Origin: CBDESM01 sp965242485 | GTDB taxonomy: Bacteria; Chloroflexota; Dehalococcoidia; Bin125 | Reading direction: 5' to 3' | Assembly: GCA_965242485.1 (NCBI GenBank) | Contig: CBDESM010000003.1 | Span: 806,001 to 870,000 of the forward strand | Length of the DNA: 64,000 nucleotides | Part shown: piece by piece, positions 12,501-19,638 of the stretch | How positions within the stretch are numbered: the first letter of the stretch is position 1 | Layout of the letters: the number at the start of each line of letters is the position of its first letter | Notes under the pieces: model-generated | Seen by the model: only the letters and a program-made list of their open reading frames with translations | Database searches by the model: none | What the model was told of the DNA's origin: nothing | Position numbers and translations under genes: made by a program

Positions 12501-15500
12501 AAGACCAACCGCACGGGTTCGCTGCGCTGGCAGGCGCCGTTGTCGGTCTCGGCCTTCCCGCGCCCGCGCGCGCTGAACGCGGGCGGCACCGTGATGCCAT
12601 CGGCGGGCGAGTTCGACGCCAAGGCGGGCACGGACCGCGCGCGGGTGGAGCTGCGCTCGAGCGCGGGCGGCTCCGGCGGCGCCTCGACCTCGGCCTTCGA
12701 CCGGGTGATCATCACGGTCGCCTCGGACGCGGCCGGCAGCAGCCCGATCTCCGGCGCCAAGCTCTCCAGCGACGCGGCCGGCAGCACGGTGATCACGGAG
12801 TGCACGGAGACGTCGGTGGGCCACACCTGCACGGTGCCGGTGGCGGACTGGCCGAAAACGGGCGCGGTGGCAAACAACCTCGGCTTGTACTTCAGCGTGC
12901 CGCTGACGCACGGCGCGGCCGCCTACCTCGTGGCGCGGGCCGAGAACGCGGGCGAGCGCGACCGCGTCGCCGCGCTCAAGTACGACGCGCCGATCGGGTC
13001 GCTGAGCTCGGACGCCAGCCCGGTGCTGGACCCGCGGCTCTCCGGCGGGGAACGCGAGCAGGACGACGACGGCGACGGCGCATGGCTGGACAACCTGCGC
13101 TGGTACGACACGGCGGCGGGCAGCCGCCAGCGGCTGGCCGTGCGCATCTACAAGGGCAGGCGCACGGACTGGAGCGGCACGGACGAGCTGGCCTCGTTCG
13201 CCTCGCTGGCCTCGAGCAACGCGCTGGTGCTCAGCGCCAGCTACCCGACCGGCCCCTTGACCAGCACCGGCCTGGGCACGGCCCACATCGAGTTCACCAA
13301 GCCGGACGGGACCGCGCTGGGCTGCAGCGAAGCGTCCTATGCCGGCGGGAACTGCACGCTGACCCGGGCGACGCTGAAGACGCTGATGGGGGTGGGCGGC
13401 GCGGCCGACGCGCGGCGCAGCTTCGAGCTGGAGTTCGCGTTCTCGATCAAGACCGCCTTCACCAACAGCGCCGACGTGACCGTCCGGGCCGAGGTCAACC
13501 GCCACGTCGCCAGCAGCGGGTGGTCGACGATCGTCTACGCGCGGGGGATCACGGCGGCGGCGGCGAACGCGCAGCCGTTCGCGATGCAGCTGCAGGCGGA
13601 CGGCTCGCCGGAGCAGGGCAACGTGCTGACGCGGGACCCGCAGCGGCGCTACGCGCCGGGCGGCCAGGACACCCCGGTCAACCTGCGCATCTACGCCAGT
13701 TCCAGCGCGCTGGACACCTACAGCAGCTCGGTCAACCTGGTGCCCTACGCGAGCGTCGAAGAGATCAAGCTGGAGATCAAGGACCGGCCCTCGCCGAACG
13801 CGCTGATCGCGGACGCCGCGATCACGGTGCAGAAGAACGACGGGACCAGCGCCTGCACGGAACCGGCGGCGGGCAACGTCTGCACGATCACGGGCGCGAA
13901 CTTCCTGGCGTCCGGCCCGCCGCGTGCGGCCGGCTACTACCGCGCGCTGCCCTTGGACTTCACGTTCACGGTGCCGGCCGGCTACGTCAACGCGGACTTC
14001 GGCAACGCGGACCTGGTGATCTCGGTGCGGCGCGGGGGCAGCGGCACGCCGGCCGCGCGCACGCAGACGTTCACGCTGCCGTTCGACGGCGGCACCCGCG
14101 CGCAGCCGTTCGCGATGGCCTCGAACCCGGCCTACAGCGCCGCGGCCGGCAACCAGCAGTGGGCAGCGGGCGGCCGCCGCACGCCGGTCTGGCTGCACAT
14201 CTACAACACGGAGAAGTCCGCCTTCGAAGCGGTCGCCGCGAACAACACGGCGCAGTACTGGGAGTTCGACCAGACCGCGGGCGCCGAGGTGATCACGATC
14301 GAGCTGCTGGACGGGCAGAACGGCGAAGCGGCCCCGCGCCGCGCGCGGATCACGGCGCCGGACTCGGACGAGAAGTTCGCGCCCTGCGCGGAGTCGCGGC
14401 CCGGCCCGGTCTGCACGATCAGCTTGGCGGCGCTGAAGGCCTACGACAGCGGCGCGACGACGGACGACGACTACGTCGACCCGCTCCGCTTCGCGGTCTC
14501 TGTCCCGCAGGGCTCGACCGCCTCGATCCGGATCCGCGCCGGCGTGCAGCGCTCGGACGACGTGCCCGGCTCGAACCCGGCGGTGAAGGAGCGCAAGGTG
14601 CGGGAGTTCGCGCTCTACGCGCCCTGGCCCTACCCGCAGCTGGTTCCGCTGGACGACGACGGCGAGCCGCCGGCCGGCTCGATCGGGCTGGTGCCCTGGG
14701 AGTACGAGCCGCGCGGCCAGCGCACGCCGCTGCTGCTGGGCCTCTACAACGAGCGCCGGGCGGGAGCCTACGCCGAGCCGTCGAGCGCGAACCAGCCGGC
14801 CCTGTCCGACTTCGAGACGATCACGCTGACGGTGCTGGACCGCGGCGGCGCGCCGCTTGCGGACGCGCGGATCACGGCCCGCAGCGGGGCGCCGCTCTCG
14901 GCCTGCCGCCCGGCCGGCAACGAGTGCGAGATCAGCCGGGCGGAGTGGCGGGCGCTGCAGCCGGGCGGCGGCTCGCTGGTCCGGGCCCCGCTCGAGTTCG
15001 CGGTGATCGTGCCGGCCGCCTACGGCGAGGCGATCTCGGTCCGCGCCGTGATCAGGCACTCCGGGCGCAACGCGCCGGACTCGGCGCTGCCGTCCGGTCT
15101 GTTCACGGTCGGCTCGGCCGCGGTCGGCATCGCCGACGACTCCGGCGCGCGCAGCACCTCCTACCGGCTGAGCATGGTCTCGCCCGTGAAAAAGGCGTTC
15201 GCCTTGCCGCTGCTCGACGACGGCGAGGGCGGCCTGCGGGTCTGCGCCAAGGACGAGCCCGGCGCCGCCTGCACCGCGCCCTCGGCCCAGCGGGGAGCCG
15301 CGCTGGGGTTCGCGGCGGCGATCACGCGCGGGCTCGACTCGCACCCGGCCAAGCCGGACCCGGACCGCGACGAGCTGGTCCAGTACGACGAAGTCGAATC
15401 GCTGCGGATCACGGCCATGGGCGGCCGGATCATCCACCGCGCGCTCTGCCCGGCCCGGGACCCCGAGCACCCGGTCGACCCGGCCCAGCCGGCGACGGCG

Positions 15501-18275
15501 GACGACGACTGCACGGTGCCGGGCGCGCTGCTGCAGGCGTTCCACGGCGCCGAGCCGTCGGACCCGATCCGCCCGCTCGAACTGGTGGTCGTGCCCAGCG
15601 CGGCCTCCGGCGCGGTCTCGCTGGCCTACGACATCGCCGGCTCCGACGACGTGATCGAGGCGACGATGGCGTTCACGGCGGCCGCGGGAACTCCGCGCCT
15701 GGCCGCGGCCGTCTTCTTCGACTGGACCGACCCCGGCTCCGACTACGACGCGGCCCGGCCGGCCGTCCTGTTCACGGTCGGCCGCCGCGACTCGCGCGCG
15801 GCCGCCCCGCCGGTGCCGGCCTCGGCCCTGCCCGGCCGGCTGGTGCCCGCGCGCTTCGACGAGCTCGACACGGAAGCCGCACTCCAGCTCTCGATCAGCC
15901 AAGGGACGCTCTCCTACAACGGCGTTGCCTGCCCCGACCCCGACGCCTGCACGCTCCCGCTCTCCCGCGCCGAGCTGCTGGCCGGTTCCTCCGCGGCCGA
16001 CGACAGCGAGGAGATCGGCAGCCTCAGGGCCGAGTACGCGCTGCCGCTGGAGCGCTCCGGCCCGACCACGCTGACCGCGGCCGCGCGCCCGGACGGCGGC
16101 TCGCCCGTCTCCGGCTCGCTGGCGATCCCGCATCCGGCGGTCTCGGCGCCGGTCGGGGCGGCCCACCTGCCGGCCGACGCGGACGGCGAGATCTCGGCCG
16201 GGGCGACCGAGCAGCTGGCGGCCGGGTTCCTGATCGCGGTGGCCGACTCCGGCGCGGGCTGGGCCTGCCTGCGGCCCGACCCCTCGTTCCTCGAGCTCGA
16301 CGCGTCCGGCGCCGCGGTTGACGCCTGCGCGCTCTCCCGCGCGCCGGCGCCGGCCGAGCCTTCGGACCCGCAGCCGGCGCCCTCGGCGCTGCACGCCTGG
16401 CTGGACGACGACTCCTACCTGGCGCTGGGCGGCGACGCGGTCTTCTCCGGCGACGGCGGCAAGAAGCTGGAGATCGGCGGGAGTTCGCGCTGGAACCAGC
16501 TGCGCTGCGCGCCGGCCGAGGGCCTGCCCGGCGGGGCCGGGGCCGACGCCGGCCCGCGCGACCTCGCCTGCTGGGTGACGGACGCCGCGGGCGCGCGGCC
16601 CGAGATCACGGCCGCGGCCAGCACCAGCGGCGCGCCGATCACCGTCTCCGCCAACCTGATCTCGGCGAACGGCCGCAAGTTCCACTTCATCCTCGGCTCG
16701 GGCGAGCAGCCCTCCGTGCAGCCGGCCGCGCGCGGCGCGGCCGCGGCCGCGTTCGCGCTGCCCGGCTCCGTCTTCGGCTCGGCCGCGATCCCGGTCGGCG
16801 CCGCCGCCATCCCCGCCTCCGCGAGCCTGCTGCGGGCCGGCGACGCGACCGGCCCGATCCCGGACGGGGCCGCGGCGGCGCTGCTGCTGCGGATCGCCGA
16901 CGCCGGCGGGCGGCCCGCGGACCCGGAGCGGATCTCCTCGATCACGCTGACCGCGAGCAAGGGCGAGCTGGGCGGCGACTACTGCGACGGCGGCCGCGCC
17001 TGCACCTTCCAGGCCCGCGCCGGCTCCGCCCTCGCGTCCGCGGCGGCCGAGGACCCGGGCCTGACCGCGCGCATCCCGCTGACCCTGACCCCGCCCGACG
17101 GCGAGGGCTCGCTGACCCTGCGCGCCGTCGTCGTCTCCACCGCCGGGGCCCAGTTCTCGGCCGCGCTCCCGCTCGACTACGCCGGCGGCGCCGCCCTGAT
17201 CCGGATCGGCGAAGACCTCCCCGTCCTCCACCACCACGCCACCACCGACGCCGCCGACAACGCCGGCGGCGCAGCCAGCTCGGGCAGCGGCAGCGCCAAC
17301 GGCGGTGCCGGCAACGGCGGCTCGGCGAACGGCAACGGAGCGGCCGGCGACCCCGCCGTCGAGCGCGGCATCGCCGAGATCCCGATCACCGCCACCGACG
17401 CCGGCGGCCGCGTCGTCGAGCTGCCGCCGCGCGCCTCCGCCCGCGTGCAAGGCCCAGACGGAGCCACCGAGGACCGCTTCGCGATCGCCCGCGACTGCTC
17501 CGACGGGCCGGCCGCCTGCAAGTTCCGCATCTCCGTCACCGCCTCCGCCGCCGACCCGCTGCCCTCCGGCCGCTACGTGCTGATCGTCGCCGGAGCCGGC
17601 CTGACCGACGCCCAGGGCAACGCCGACATCCGCGCCGAGTTCGGCGTCGCCGGCCCGGCCGCCGCGATCGAGGCGCGCGCCCCCGCGCTGCCCGCGATCG
17701 GCGCCCCGCTCGCGATCCGCGCCGACCTCACCGACGCGCAGGGCAACGCCGTCGCCGACGGCACCCGGGTCCGCCTCTCCGTGCGCTCGCCCGACGGCTC
17801 GCCCTCGCCGCTGATCCCGCTCGACCCGCCGCCGACGGACCCGGCCGACCCGGCCTCGGCCCTGCTCCGCACCCGCAACGGCATCGCCGCCGCCTCCATG
17901 GCCGCGGCCTCGGCCTCCGTCGCCATCCTCTCGCTCGACGCCCAGGACGGCCCCCGCACCGCCGCCTCCCTCACCCTCGTCCTCACCCCCGACTCCGGCG
18001 CCGGCGCCGGTTCCGACGGCGCAGCCGGCAGCGGCGCCGCAGGCGGCGGCGCAACCGGCGCCCCCGCCATCCAAATCGGCTTCTCCACCTGGTCCGGCCG
18101 CATGGGCGCCAGCGCCGCCGCCGCCCTCGCCGCCTCCCCGACCACGCAAGCGATCTACCTCTGGAACGGCAAGCGCTGGCTCCGCTACGCCGCCACCCCC
18201 TCCGGCACCCCCGTCCCCGGCTCCCAAAACTTCACCCTCGCCCCCAACGACGTCATCTACACCCCCTCCCCCTAA
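519..18275 (+). CDS. Giant secreted multi-repeat surface protein (5,918 aa)
   Basis: The N-terminus is Arg-rich, followed by a hydrophobic segment at about residues 29-48 with a possible cleavage site after residue 55, so it is exported or membrane anchored. Residues ~57-245 form a non-repeat domain (A1), and a related domain (A2) recurs at ~730-950. From residue ~248 to ~4160 there are about 23 tandem units of ~155-170 residues. Each has PLxVP at its start, then VRVYLR, DANA-R--FD, DAAG, SGAKI, a CTE---G-TCTI cysteine pair, a Trp-Pro, LDLYFSVP and AYLVVTV-KSG. The two cysteines per unit suggest one disulfide each. At least five decayed units follow, then a Gly/Ser/Asn linker (~5590), Ig-like modules with DAQGNAVADGT, and a C-terminal block with YLWNGKRWLRY and VPGS-NF. 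All features suggest a beta-sandwich stalk or adhesin. No catalytic motif was recognised. Start: GGGGAG five bases before the ATG. The reading frame is intact over 17.7 kb. Function is inferred from architecture only. Confidence 0.9.
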   Translation: MRERGWARLTGIARRTARPRLAARSSRWRIAGAAALILAGLAAGAVMLSPGGVEATSGTEAGAIVGKYGDRALCPGQNDHQIYAGEYVRTGTTITVRHKDNNNWYVGCTAGNVLTYYSGSERANRKVNGSWLIELRTAAGSGGQLISGAHITLPAGFSGARATGVINSRNGNAGGGGSDGDWPHALDWAPTQSQNAQVYVNADITFTVPDSHSGDVYLRISAGGESVTSKPYFAVENFSFRFSPPLIDAYPLVAPLDSSGDPEEGDLSGGFSRPAGGTLQRARLFLREREVQSYVASDAGLASEDFGSATLKVTSDAAGATAIADATISQSDGSSALSACTETAAGDTCTITSANWPATGGVTDGLDVWFTVPAAHTGTAYLVLSVADTGLDPRRFAAGFFNTVVPVHPLAAPQNSGGTITTGTLSNASRSWKAGGGNQRAAVFLRDADPSDEYDSSDTNVARADFDSARIAISSDPGGTRPIEGAQIGSAVHATTGAVTTAIGACTETDAGPLCTIAAGSYPQDSATPPKTEKVDIYFTVPDTHDGDAYVSVTAIKAGNAARSHWLEYDAPAQVSVYPLAAPAPSGSPVTWDIARSARRFAASAGRQQVRVFLRSAEHGDLYESGDANVADSVFDEVEIRVTADAAGTMGVTGAKISDSSGTVLSECEESAAGNLCTVPSADWPDTSGTTNHFDIWFAAPSTRNDPAYLTVTVKKSGNRARSYAVKYDPRSRYGYAGTWAITNGGTTGCSTANVHQVVAAGAYKRGATTTVLLNPRRAGISAVNCAAQAASEGGTWNGTRDAMFYAEGLGWKLAVNHGPGDGTPISGAHIDLITNFAPGASPYTGVGTPRSGSAINPRNFAEDGVVWPWRNGHTGSSGNNFSASLHAHWGYAKNVTMSFTVPRGHTGPVYLYAWKHASCRKAAQTADCFGLSRGIRPIQETTFVFQPGVGANPLPVPLSDAGVEEAGDLAEGSRAWAADGGARRVRVYPRAVETGEYTASDANAARGDFDTITIRVATADGGSTSVTGAKISSDAAGNTAIAACNEAAAGPVCTIPSSAWPQASSGTPRLALPQDLYFSVPASASGSVWLVVEAAKTGTGASKTAYSLEFGDPYIAAFPFLAPAPGGTPEAGNVQTNARLYAADAAANRAKAYLRAAAHMDEVGSGLTNAADDVFTSAVLRVATDASGATSVTGAKIAQADGSTALTACTENVAGPVCTITASAWPDTSGTTDELDLWFTVPTTVTTPVWLTITLSHTGKTDRTYAIRYDQPLAAYPLPVPQDSGGTLSLDLLSATQLRPTGGTLQRARVFLRSADHDDHYVAAHTNIASSGLDSAVIKLTSDRAGANAISGATITQSDGSSALAACTENTAGNTCTVTSANWPATGGTTTGLDIWFTVPSSHAGTAYLHVTATKSGRGDGTFALEYGNPVAVFPLPVPQSSTGTPSTEQLRTTLRRFAAAGATQRAGIYLRDASRTAYDASHANAGRSGFDQVVIRVASDAAGQNAISGAKIASNAAGTTVIAACTETAVGPTCTIPSGSWGQDSATPPKTTVQNIHFSLPSGHASAAYLVVTVSKSGSGPRSFALKYELPLIAVHPLVAPHGLSSGATVADARRAFAEAGSDVNFTRGYVMLRAAAHSGVFTSTDANVERSGFDQVVLQISADAAGTIPITGAEIASNQAGTTAIAACSEGAVGPTCTIASASWPQATSGTPLRTLTQGLYLRLPAGRTAPAYLTATATKAGFAARTGSFRFLPRPQAWAQAVPRDAGGALPPAGSVSGWRPLADNGETQRVSVFIRSENRGDDWDPAHANAAKSAFDSVRIQVTQQFTADDASVGITGAKISSDSAGNTALAGCTEGTTPGNTCTIAVSDWPGTGTSGRLDLYFSAPASHLDRVLLAVSVGRDGDWHPRVIRLWYRPGVAVHPLPVPPGTAAGTNLAGGGRDFSRTASNQATVHLRAADPGARFNAGDANAARSAFDTVRIRIASDAAGSAGLAGAKLAANAAGTTALTGCSEGSTPGHTCTVPSASWPQTTGGSPTTTGLALHMVLPDGHVGTFYLVVTSSKSGLSDRVFALEYGDPEVEAAPLVVPATSAGGILSAFTETDLTALSDHVWTTGGGANYASVFLRAAPHGNEYDAADADAERAKFDRVRIRLATDAAGATEAAGLQLTKPDGTALTVCTEASAGPTCTVASADWPDSSGDAGVLRLRFGVTDAQHVNSTIYLVATAEKSGQADRVFALEYLTPNVQAFPLVVPLAADGTTLLSANLLTTARAFQDAGRSQRVRVFVRDAPHSDTYVDGALNAPRADFSNIKIEVGTKPGGNFALLAGAKLSKDAAGTMALDDCTEGTTAGNICTILAANWPQGTSGSPLPTLPLDVYFSVPDATPDHVFVRVEANVSGYSRQQFDLEYEPFLQIWPLAVPNPVGGTRESGDVKAGTRAFATGGGRSRVELYLRDSSHGNAYSATGTLSPLTDFDTVKVRIATAEDGDADVAGALISDAGGAAVGACEETAPGPLCTIGRTSWPAGTGGLSARQDVHVSVPVDHGAAAWLVLTVEKTGEAPRVFSIKYDDPYVAAHPLPVPHGSAAGYDASAGAGNFAAGGDGNRVSVYLRSAAHGGTLAAAGTNARDDAFSQVVIKITSDAAGMTQISGAKISSDAAGNTALSACTETSVGGTCTITAANWPDTGNVTDPLHFYFSVPDGTSSNAYVHVNVVGLSGETNRSFALRYDPGLTVYPLVVPSGVSSGDAVTGARQFATGGARQGASVYLRDVWHSNTFTSGDANVERSEFDSVTIRLATDAAGTAAAEGPQIYGAGSGPGRPSGCVMTDGGATCTIQSASWPQASSGTPLRTQGLDLYFSAPGDFIRDVHVVVTVRKSGELPRRFSLKYDNPLAPVFPLAVPAPGGTEETGGLKAPARSFAAGGGAQRMRVYLRSANHDDEYDADDVNARDDAFTEVVIRVATSSAGTTAVSGAKISSDAAGSTAITACTENTVGGTCTITAANWPDTGNVTDALDLYWSVPDATNAPAYLVVTVKQTGKGDRAFWLRYDPGLPVFPLIVPDGVSSGGTVVAARQFAAGGARQRATVHLRDAAHSNTYTSTDANAERSEFGSVVIRLATDAAGATAAEGGQIYGSASGTGRPSGCVMSDGGATCTIQAGSWAQDSGTPPRTQGLDLHFSMPDDATADVHLVVSVKKPGEPDRVFALEYEAPLAPVFPLAVPEDAVGNLEPGDVTAPSRTAARGGGQQRARIFLRAAAHANAYDASHGNAARALFSTATIRIATSNTGATEVAGALITSDGSSAISNCTEAAAGPTCTINGGTATMNVWPIDAGNLAEHLDIYWSVPDATTSDAYLVVTVSAAGKADRVFWLRYRANLPIFPLAMPSGTADGTDVSAGTREYAPAGAGQQVEINLRGAAHSGTYTASDANAARNLFDSVLIRVATDAAGNNEATGARIAGNAAGTAAFSNCTESTPGPSCTIARASWPGTTTTALSPWITVPASLGADAYLVVQVRRSGQDSRVFALKYDDPYLKAHPLAAPIVGGTPESGDLAATVRSFAAEGARQQVRVYLRGGWHGNEYDAADANAADAAFQQLTIRIASAAGGSSNVSGAAIYGASSGSGAVAACTEATAGPLCTITAANLPDAADGTNAPLDFWFSVPDSTPNPGAFVVVTASHATLDSRVFSLRYKPGLPVFPVTVPRTSSDGYETGNLGSRTGAFAGNNGRQKATVFLRDASPGNMYDAGDTNVDQSDSSLFDSVTLTIATTADGGTAISGARFYGGSGGNAGLRGCSGNVCTITRANWPSSGGLDLWFSVPDSRTEDAFLHVAVNKSGEPSREAATRYESSYVRAYQLVVPKTGASTYTSLAQARRWQPEGGDQRVGVFLREQPRSTYDAAHANAPAANVDSAVIKITSDAGGASPLSGAEITSDGSAVLSACTESAAGHTCTIPVADWPQSGSPALATELDFQFSAPDSHRGDVYVHVTLIKSGKTNRTGSLRWQAPLSVSAFPRPRALNAGGTVMPSAGEFDAKAGTDRARVELRSSAGGSGGASTSAFDRVIITVASDAAGSSPISGAKLSSDAAGSTVITECTETSVGHTCTVPVADWPKTGAVANNLGLYFSVPLTHGAAAYLVARAENAGERDRVAALKYDAPIGSLSSDASPVLDPRLSGGEREQDDDGDGAWLDNLRWYDTAAGSRQRLAVRIYKGRRTDWSGTDELASFASLASSNALVLSASYPTGPLTSTGLGTAHIEFTKPDGTALGCSEASYAGGNCTLTRATLKTLMGVGGAADARRSFELEFAFSIKTAFTNSADVTVRAEVNRHVASSGWSTIVYARGITAAAANAQPFAMQLQADGSPEQGNVLTRDPQRRYAPGGQDTPVNLRIYASSSALDTYSSSVNLVPYASVEEIKLEIKDRPSPNALIADAAITVQKNDGTSACTEPAAGNVCTITGANFLASGPPRAAGYYRALPLDFTFTVPAGYVNADFGNADLVISVRRGGSGTPAARTQTFTLPFDGGTRAQPFAMASNPAYSAAAGNQQWAAGGRRTPVWLHIYNTEKSAFEAVAANNTAQYWEFDQTAGAEVITIELLDGQNGEAAPRRARITAPDSDEKFAPCAESRPGPVCTISLAALKAYDSGATTDDDYVDPLRFAVSVPQGSTASIRIRAGVQRSDDVPGSNPAVKERKVREFALYAPWPYPQLVPLDDDGEPPAGSIGLVPWEYEPRGQRTPLLLGLYNERRAGAYAEPSSANQPALSDFETITLTVLDRGGAPLADARITARSGAPLSACRPAGNECEISRAEWRALQPGGGSLVRAPLEFAVIVPAAYGEAISVRAVIRHSGRNAPDSALPSGLFTVGSAAVGIADDSGARSTSYRLSMVSPVKKAFALPLLDDGEGGLRVCAKDEPGAACTAPSAQRGAALGFAAAITRGLDSHPAKPDPDRDELVQYDEVESLRITAMGGRIIHRALCPARDPEHPVDPAQPATADDDCTVPGALLQAFHGAEPSDPIRPLELVVVPSAASGAVSLAYDIAGSDDVIEATMAFTAAAGTPRLAAAVFFDWTDPGSDYDAARPAVLFTVGRRDSRAAAPPVPASALPGRLVPARFDELDTEAALQLSISQGTLSYNGVACPDPDACTLPLSRAELLAGSSAADDSEEIGSLRAEYALPLERSGPTTLTAAARPDGGSPVSGSLAIPHPAVSAPVGAAHLPADADGEISAGATEQLAAGFLIAVADSGAGWACLRPDPSFLELDASGAAVDACALSRAPAPAEPSDPQPAPSALHAWLDDDSYLALGGDAVFSGDGGKKLEIGGSSRWNQLRCAPAEGLPGGAGADAGPRDLACWVTDAAGARPEITAAASTSGAPITVSANLISANGRKFHFILGSGEQPSVQPAARGAAAAAFALPGSVFGSAAIPVGAAAIPASASLLRAGDATGPIPDGAAAALLLRIADAGGRPADPERISSITLTASKGELGGDYCDGGRACTFQARAGSALASAAAEDPGLTARIPLTLTPPDGEGSLTLRAVVVSTAGAQFSAALPLDYAGGAALIRIGEDLPVLHHHATTDAADNAGGAASSGSGSANGGAGNGGSANGNGAAGDPAVERGIAEIPITATDAGGRVVELPPRASARVQGPDGATEDRFAIARDCSDGPAACKFRISVTASAADPLPSGRYVLIVAGAGLTDAQGNADIRAEFGVAGPAAAIEARAPALPAIGAPLAIRADLTDAQGNAVADGTRVRLSVRSPDGSPSPLIPLDPPPTDPADPASALLRTRNGIAAASMAAASASVAILSLDAQDGPRTAASLTLVLTPDSGAGAGSDGAAGSGAAGGGATGAPAIQIGFSTWSGRMGASAAAALAASPTTQAIYLWNGKRWLRYAATPSGTPVPGSQNFTLAPNDVIYTPSP
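1260..13002 (+). repeat. Tandem protein-coding repeat array, about 23 units of ~480 bp
   Basis: Units begin near 1260, 1735, 2250, then (after domain A2, 2710-3365) 3370, 3870, 4325, 4816, 5305, 5800, 6290, 6775, 7270, 7775, 8250, 8730, 9210, 9685, 10165, 10657, 11128, 11605, 12075 and 12545. Unit starts were read from the PLxVP-like motif, so each is accurate to a few codons. Unit 9 (AWAQAVP) and units 22-23 are the least typical. More divergent units of similar plan follow from about 13003, 13567, 14098, 14627 and 15180. DNA identity between some neighbours is high, which points to expansion by recombination. Confidence 0.85.
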
Positions 18276-18639
18276 CCCACCCCGCCCTCCGGCTCGGGCG
18301 CGGCGTTTGGAGGAGGGGCAGGCAAAGACCCAAGTCGCCGATCATCACCTGCCCGGCTGCGAGGCCGCGTTCGGCATGCCAGCTCGCGTCATCCGCATGC
18401 AGCGCGACGATTGTGCCGTCCAGCGGAGCGCTCGCAACCCGCCTGCCTAATCTGGCAGCTGCATCCAATCCGCCGCTATGTGCACGGCAGTGGAAGCGGG
18501 CGGATCGGATTGCGCCTTGTGCGTGGAGCGAGGCCTGGATCAGCTGAGGCCGAACCGGGGCGTTCGCGGGCGCTTATCCTGCGCGGCAGGTCCGGGCGGC
18601 GGCTTCCATGAAGGGAACGCCACGGGGAAGGCGGGCGCG
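18276..18639. other. Intergenic region after the giant gene
   Basis: No supported gene. A minus-strand frame at 18253-18468 encodes 71 residues with no recognised domain and overlaps the end of the giant gene, so it is not called. The stretch around 18340-18480 is a little less GC-rich than its surroundings and could be remnant DNA. No clear intrinsic terminator was seen after the giant gene. TTATCCT near 18573 could be a -10 box for the next gene. Confidence 0.5.
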
Positions 18640-19599
18640 ATGCGATTCGGGGTGACGGTCGGCAATATCGGGGCATATGGCGATCCGCGCGGGCCGGCGG
18701 CCTGCATCGAGGTGGCTCAGGCGGCGGAGGCGCTGGGCTTCGATTCGGTCTGGACCAACGATCACGTCGTGATCCCGGCCAGCATCGAGTCGCGCTACCC
18801 GTACAACGCGACGGGGGTCTTCCCGGCGCCGGCTTCGGTGCCGTGCTACGAGCCGCTGACGATCATGAGTGCGCTGGCGGCGGCGACGGGGCGGGTCGAG
18901 ATCGGCTGCAGCGTGCTGGTGATTCCCTATCGGCGCGCGCCGGTGATGGCGAAGATGCTGGCGACGGCCGACCGGCTCTCGGAGGGGCGGATCGTGCTCG
19001 GCGCGGGCGTGGGCTGGATGCGCGAGGAGTTCGAGGCGTTGGGCCGGACCGACGAGCAGTTCCGCTTCCGCGGCACGCTGACCAACGATTACCTGCGGGC
19101 GATGAAGGAGATGTGGACCAGCTCGGGGCCGTCGAGCATCCATGCGCGGTTCATCGAGTTCGAGCAGGCGGGCGCGTACCCGAAGCCGGCGCGGGAGGGC
19201 GGGATCCCGATCGTGGTCGGGGGCAACGGGGAGAACGCTTGGCGGCGGGCGTCGCGCTGGGGCGACGGCTACCACGCGGCGTTCCAGACGCCGGAGCAGC
19301 TCGCGGCGGAAGTCGAGGGCGTGCGCGCCTCCTGCCGGCGCGACCGGCGCGACCCGGACGAGCTGGAGATCTCGATGCTGCATGCGATCCAGCTGACGGA
19401 TGGGCCGTGGCCGGAGGAGGAGCGGCCGCTGCTGGGCGGTTCGCCGGACGAGGTCGCGGCGGACCTGCTCAAGTTCGGGCGGGCGGGGCTGGAGCACCTG
19501 ATCGCGGCCCCGCTCGCTTGGGGCGATTCGCCGCTCGAGCGGGTGCTGAACGGGATGGAATTCATGGCGGCCGAGCTGCTGCCGGCGTTCAGCTCGTAG
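18640..19599 (+). CDS. LLM-class (luciferase-like) oxidoreductase, probably F420-dependent
   Basis: 319 residues, the usual length for the luciferase-like monooxygenase superfamily. Typical elements are visible: ALGFDSVWTNDH at ~31-42, SVLVIPYR at ~91-98, and LGAGVGWMREEFEALG at ~120-135, the signature of the probable F420-dependent subgroup. These TIM-barrel enzymes use F420H2 or FMNH2 to oxidise or reduce small organic molecules; the substrate cannot be read from sequence. The ATG at 18640 was chosen over the longer frame from 18478 because it has GGGGAAGG upstream and begins exactly where family proteins begin (MRFGVTVGN). A paralogue follows 39 bases downstream, so the two are probably co-transcribed. 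Confidence 0.85.
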   Translation: MRFGVTVGNIGAYGDPRGPAACIEVAQAAEALGFDSVWTNDHVVIPASIESRYPYNATGVFPAPASVPCYEPLTIMSALAAATGRVEIGCSVLVIPYRRAPVMAKMLATADRLSEGRIVLGAGVGWMREEFEALGRTDEQFRFRGTLTNDYLRAMKEMWTSSGPSSIHARFIEFEQAGAYPKPAREGGIPIVVGGNGENAWRRASRWGDGYHAAFQTPEQLAAEVEGVRASCRRDRRDPDELEISMLHAIQLTDGPWPEEERPLLGGSPDEVAADLLKFGRAGLEHLIAAPLAWGDSPLERVLNGMEFMAAELLPAFSS

Positions 19600-19638
19600 A
19601 GCGGCCGTCGGCGCGACGGCTCTGGGAAGGAACGGGCG

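Noticed and set aside
1260..13002. Repeats considered as a CRISPR array or transposon cluster
   Set aside because: Units are ~480 bp, in frame and coding, with amino-acid level conservation. No spacer pattern and no transposase.
3171..18227. Two very long minus-strand open frames (2,536 and 2,428 codons) opposite the giant gene
   Set aside because: They are Arg/Val/Gly-rich mirror translations of a GC-rich repeat array with no domains. The plus-strand frame has signal, repeats and conserved cysteines.
18253..18468. 71-codon minus-strand frame after the giant gene
   Set aside because: Overlaps the giant gene end, no domain, no ribosome binding site; could be a remnant but cannot be supported.
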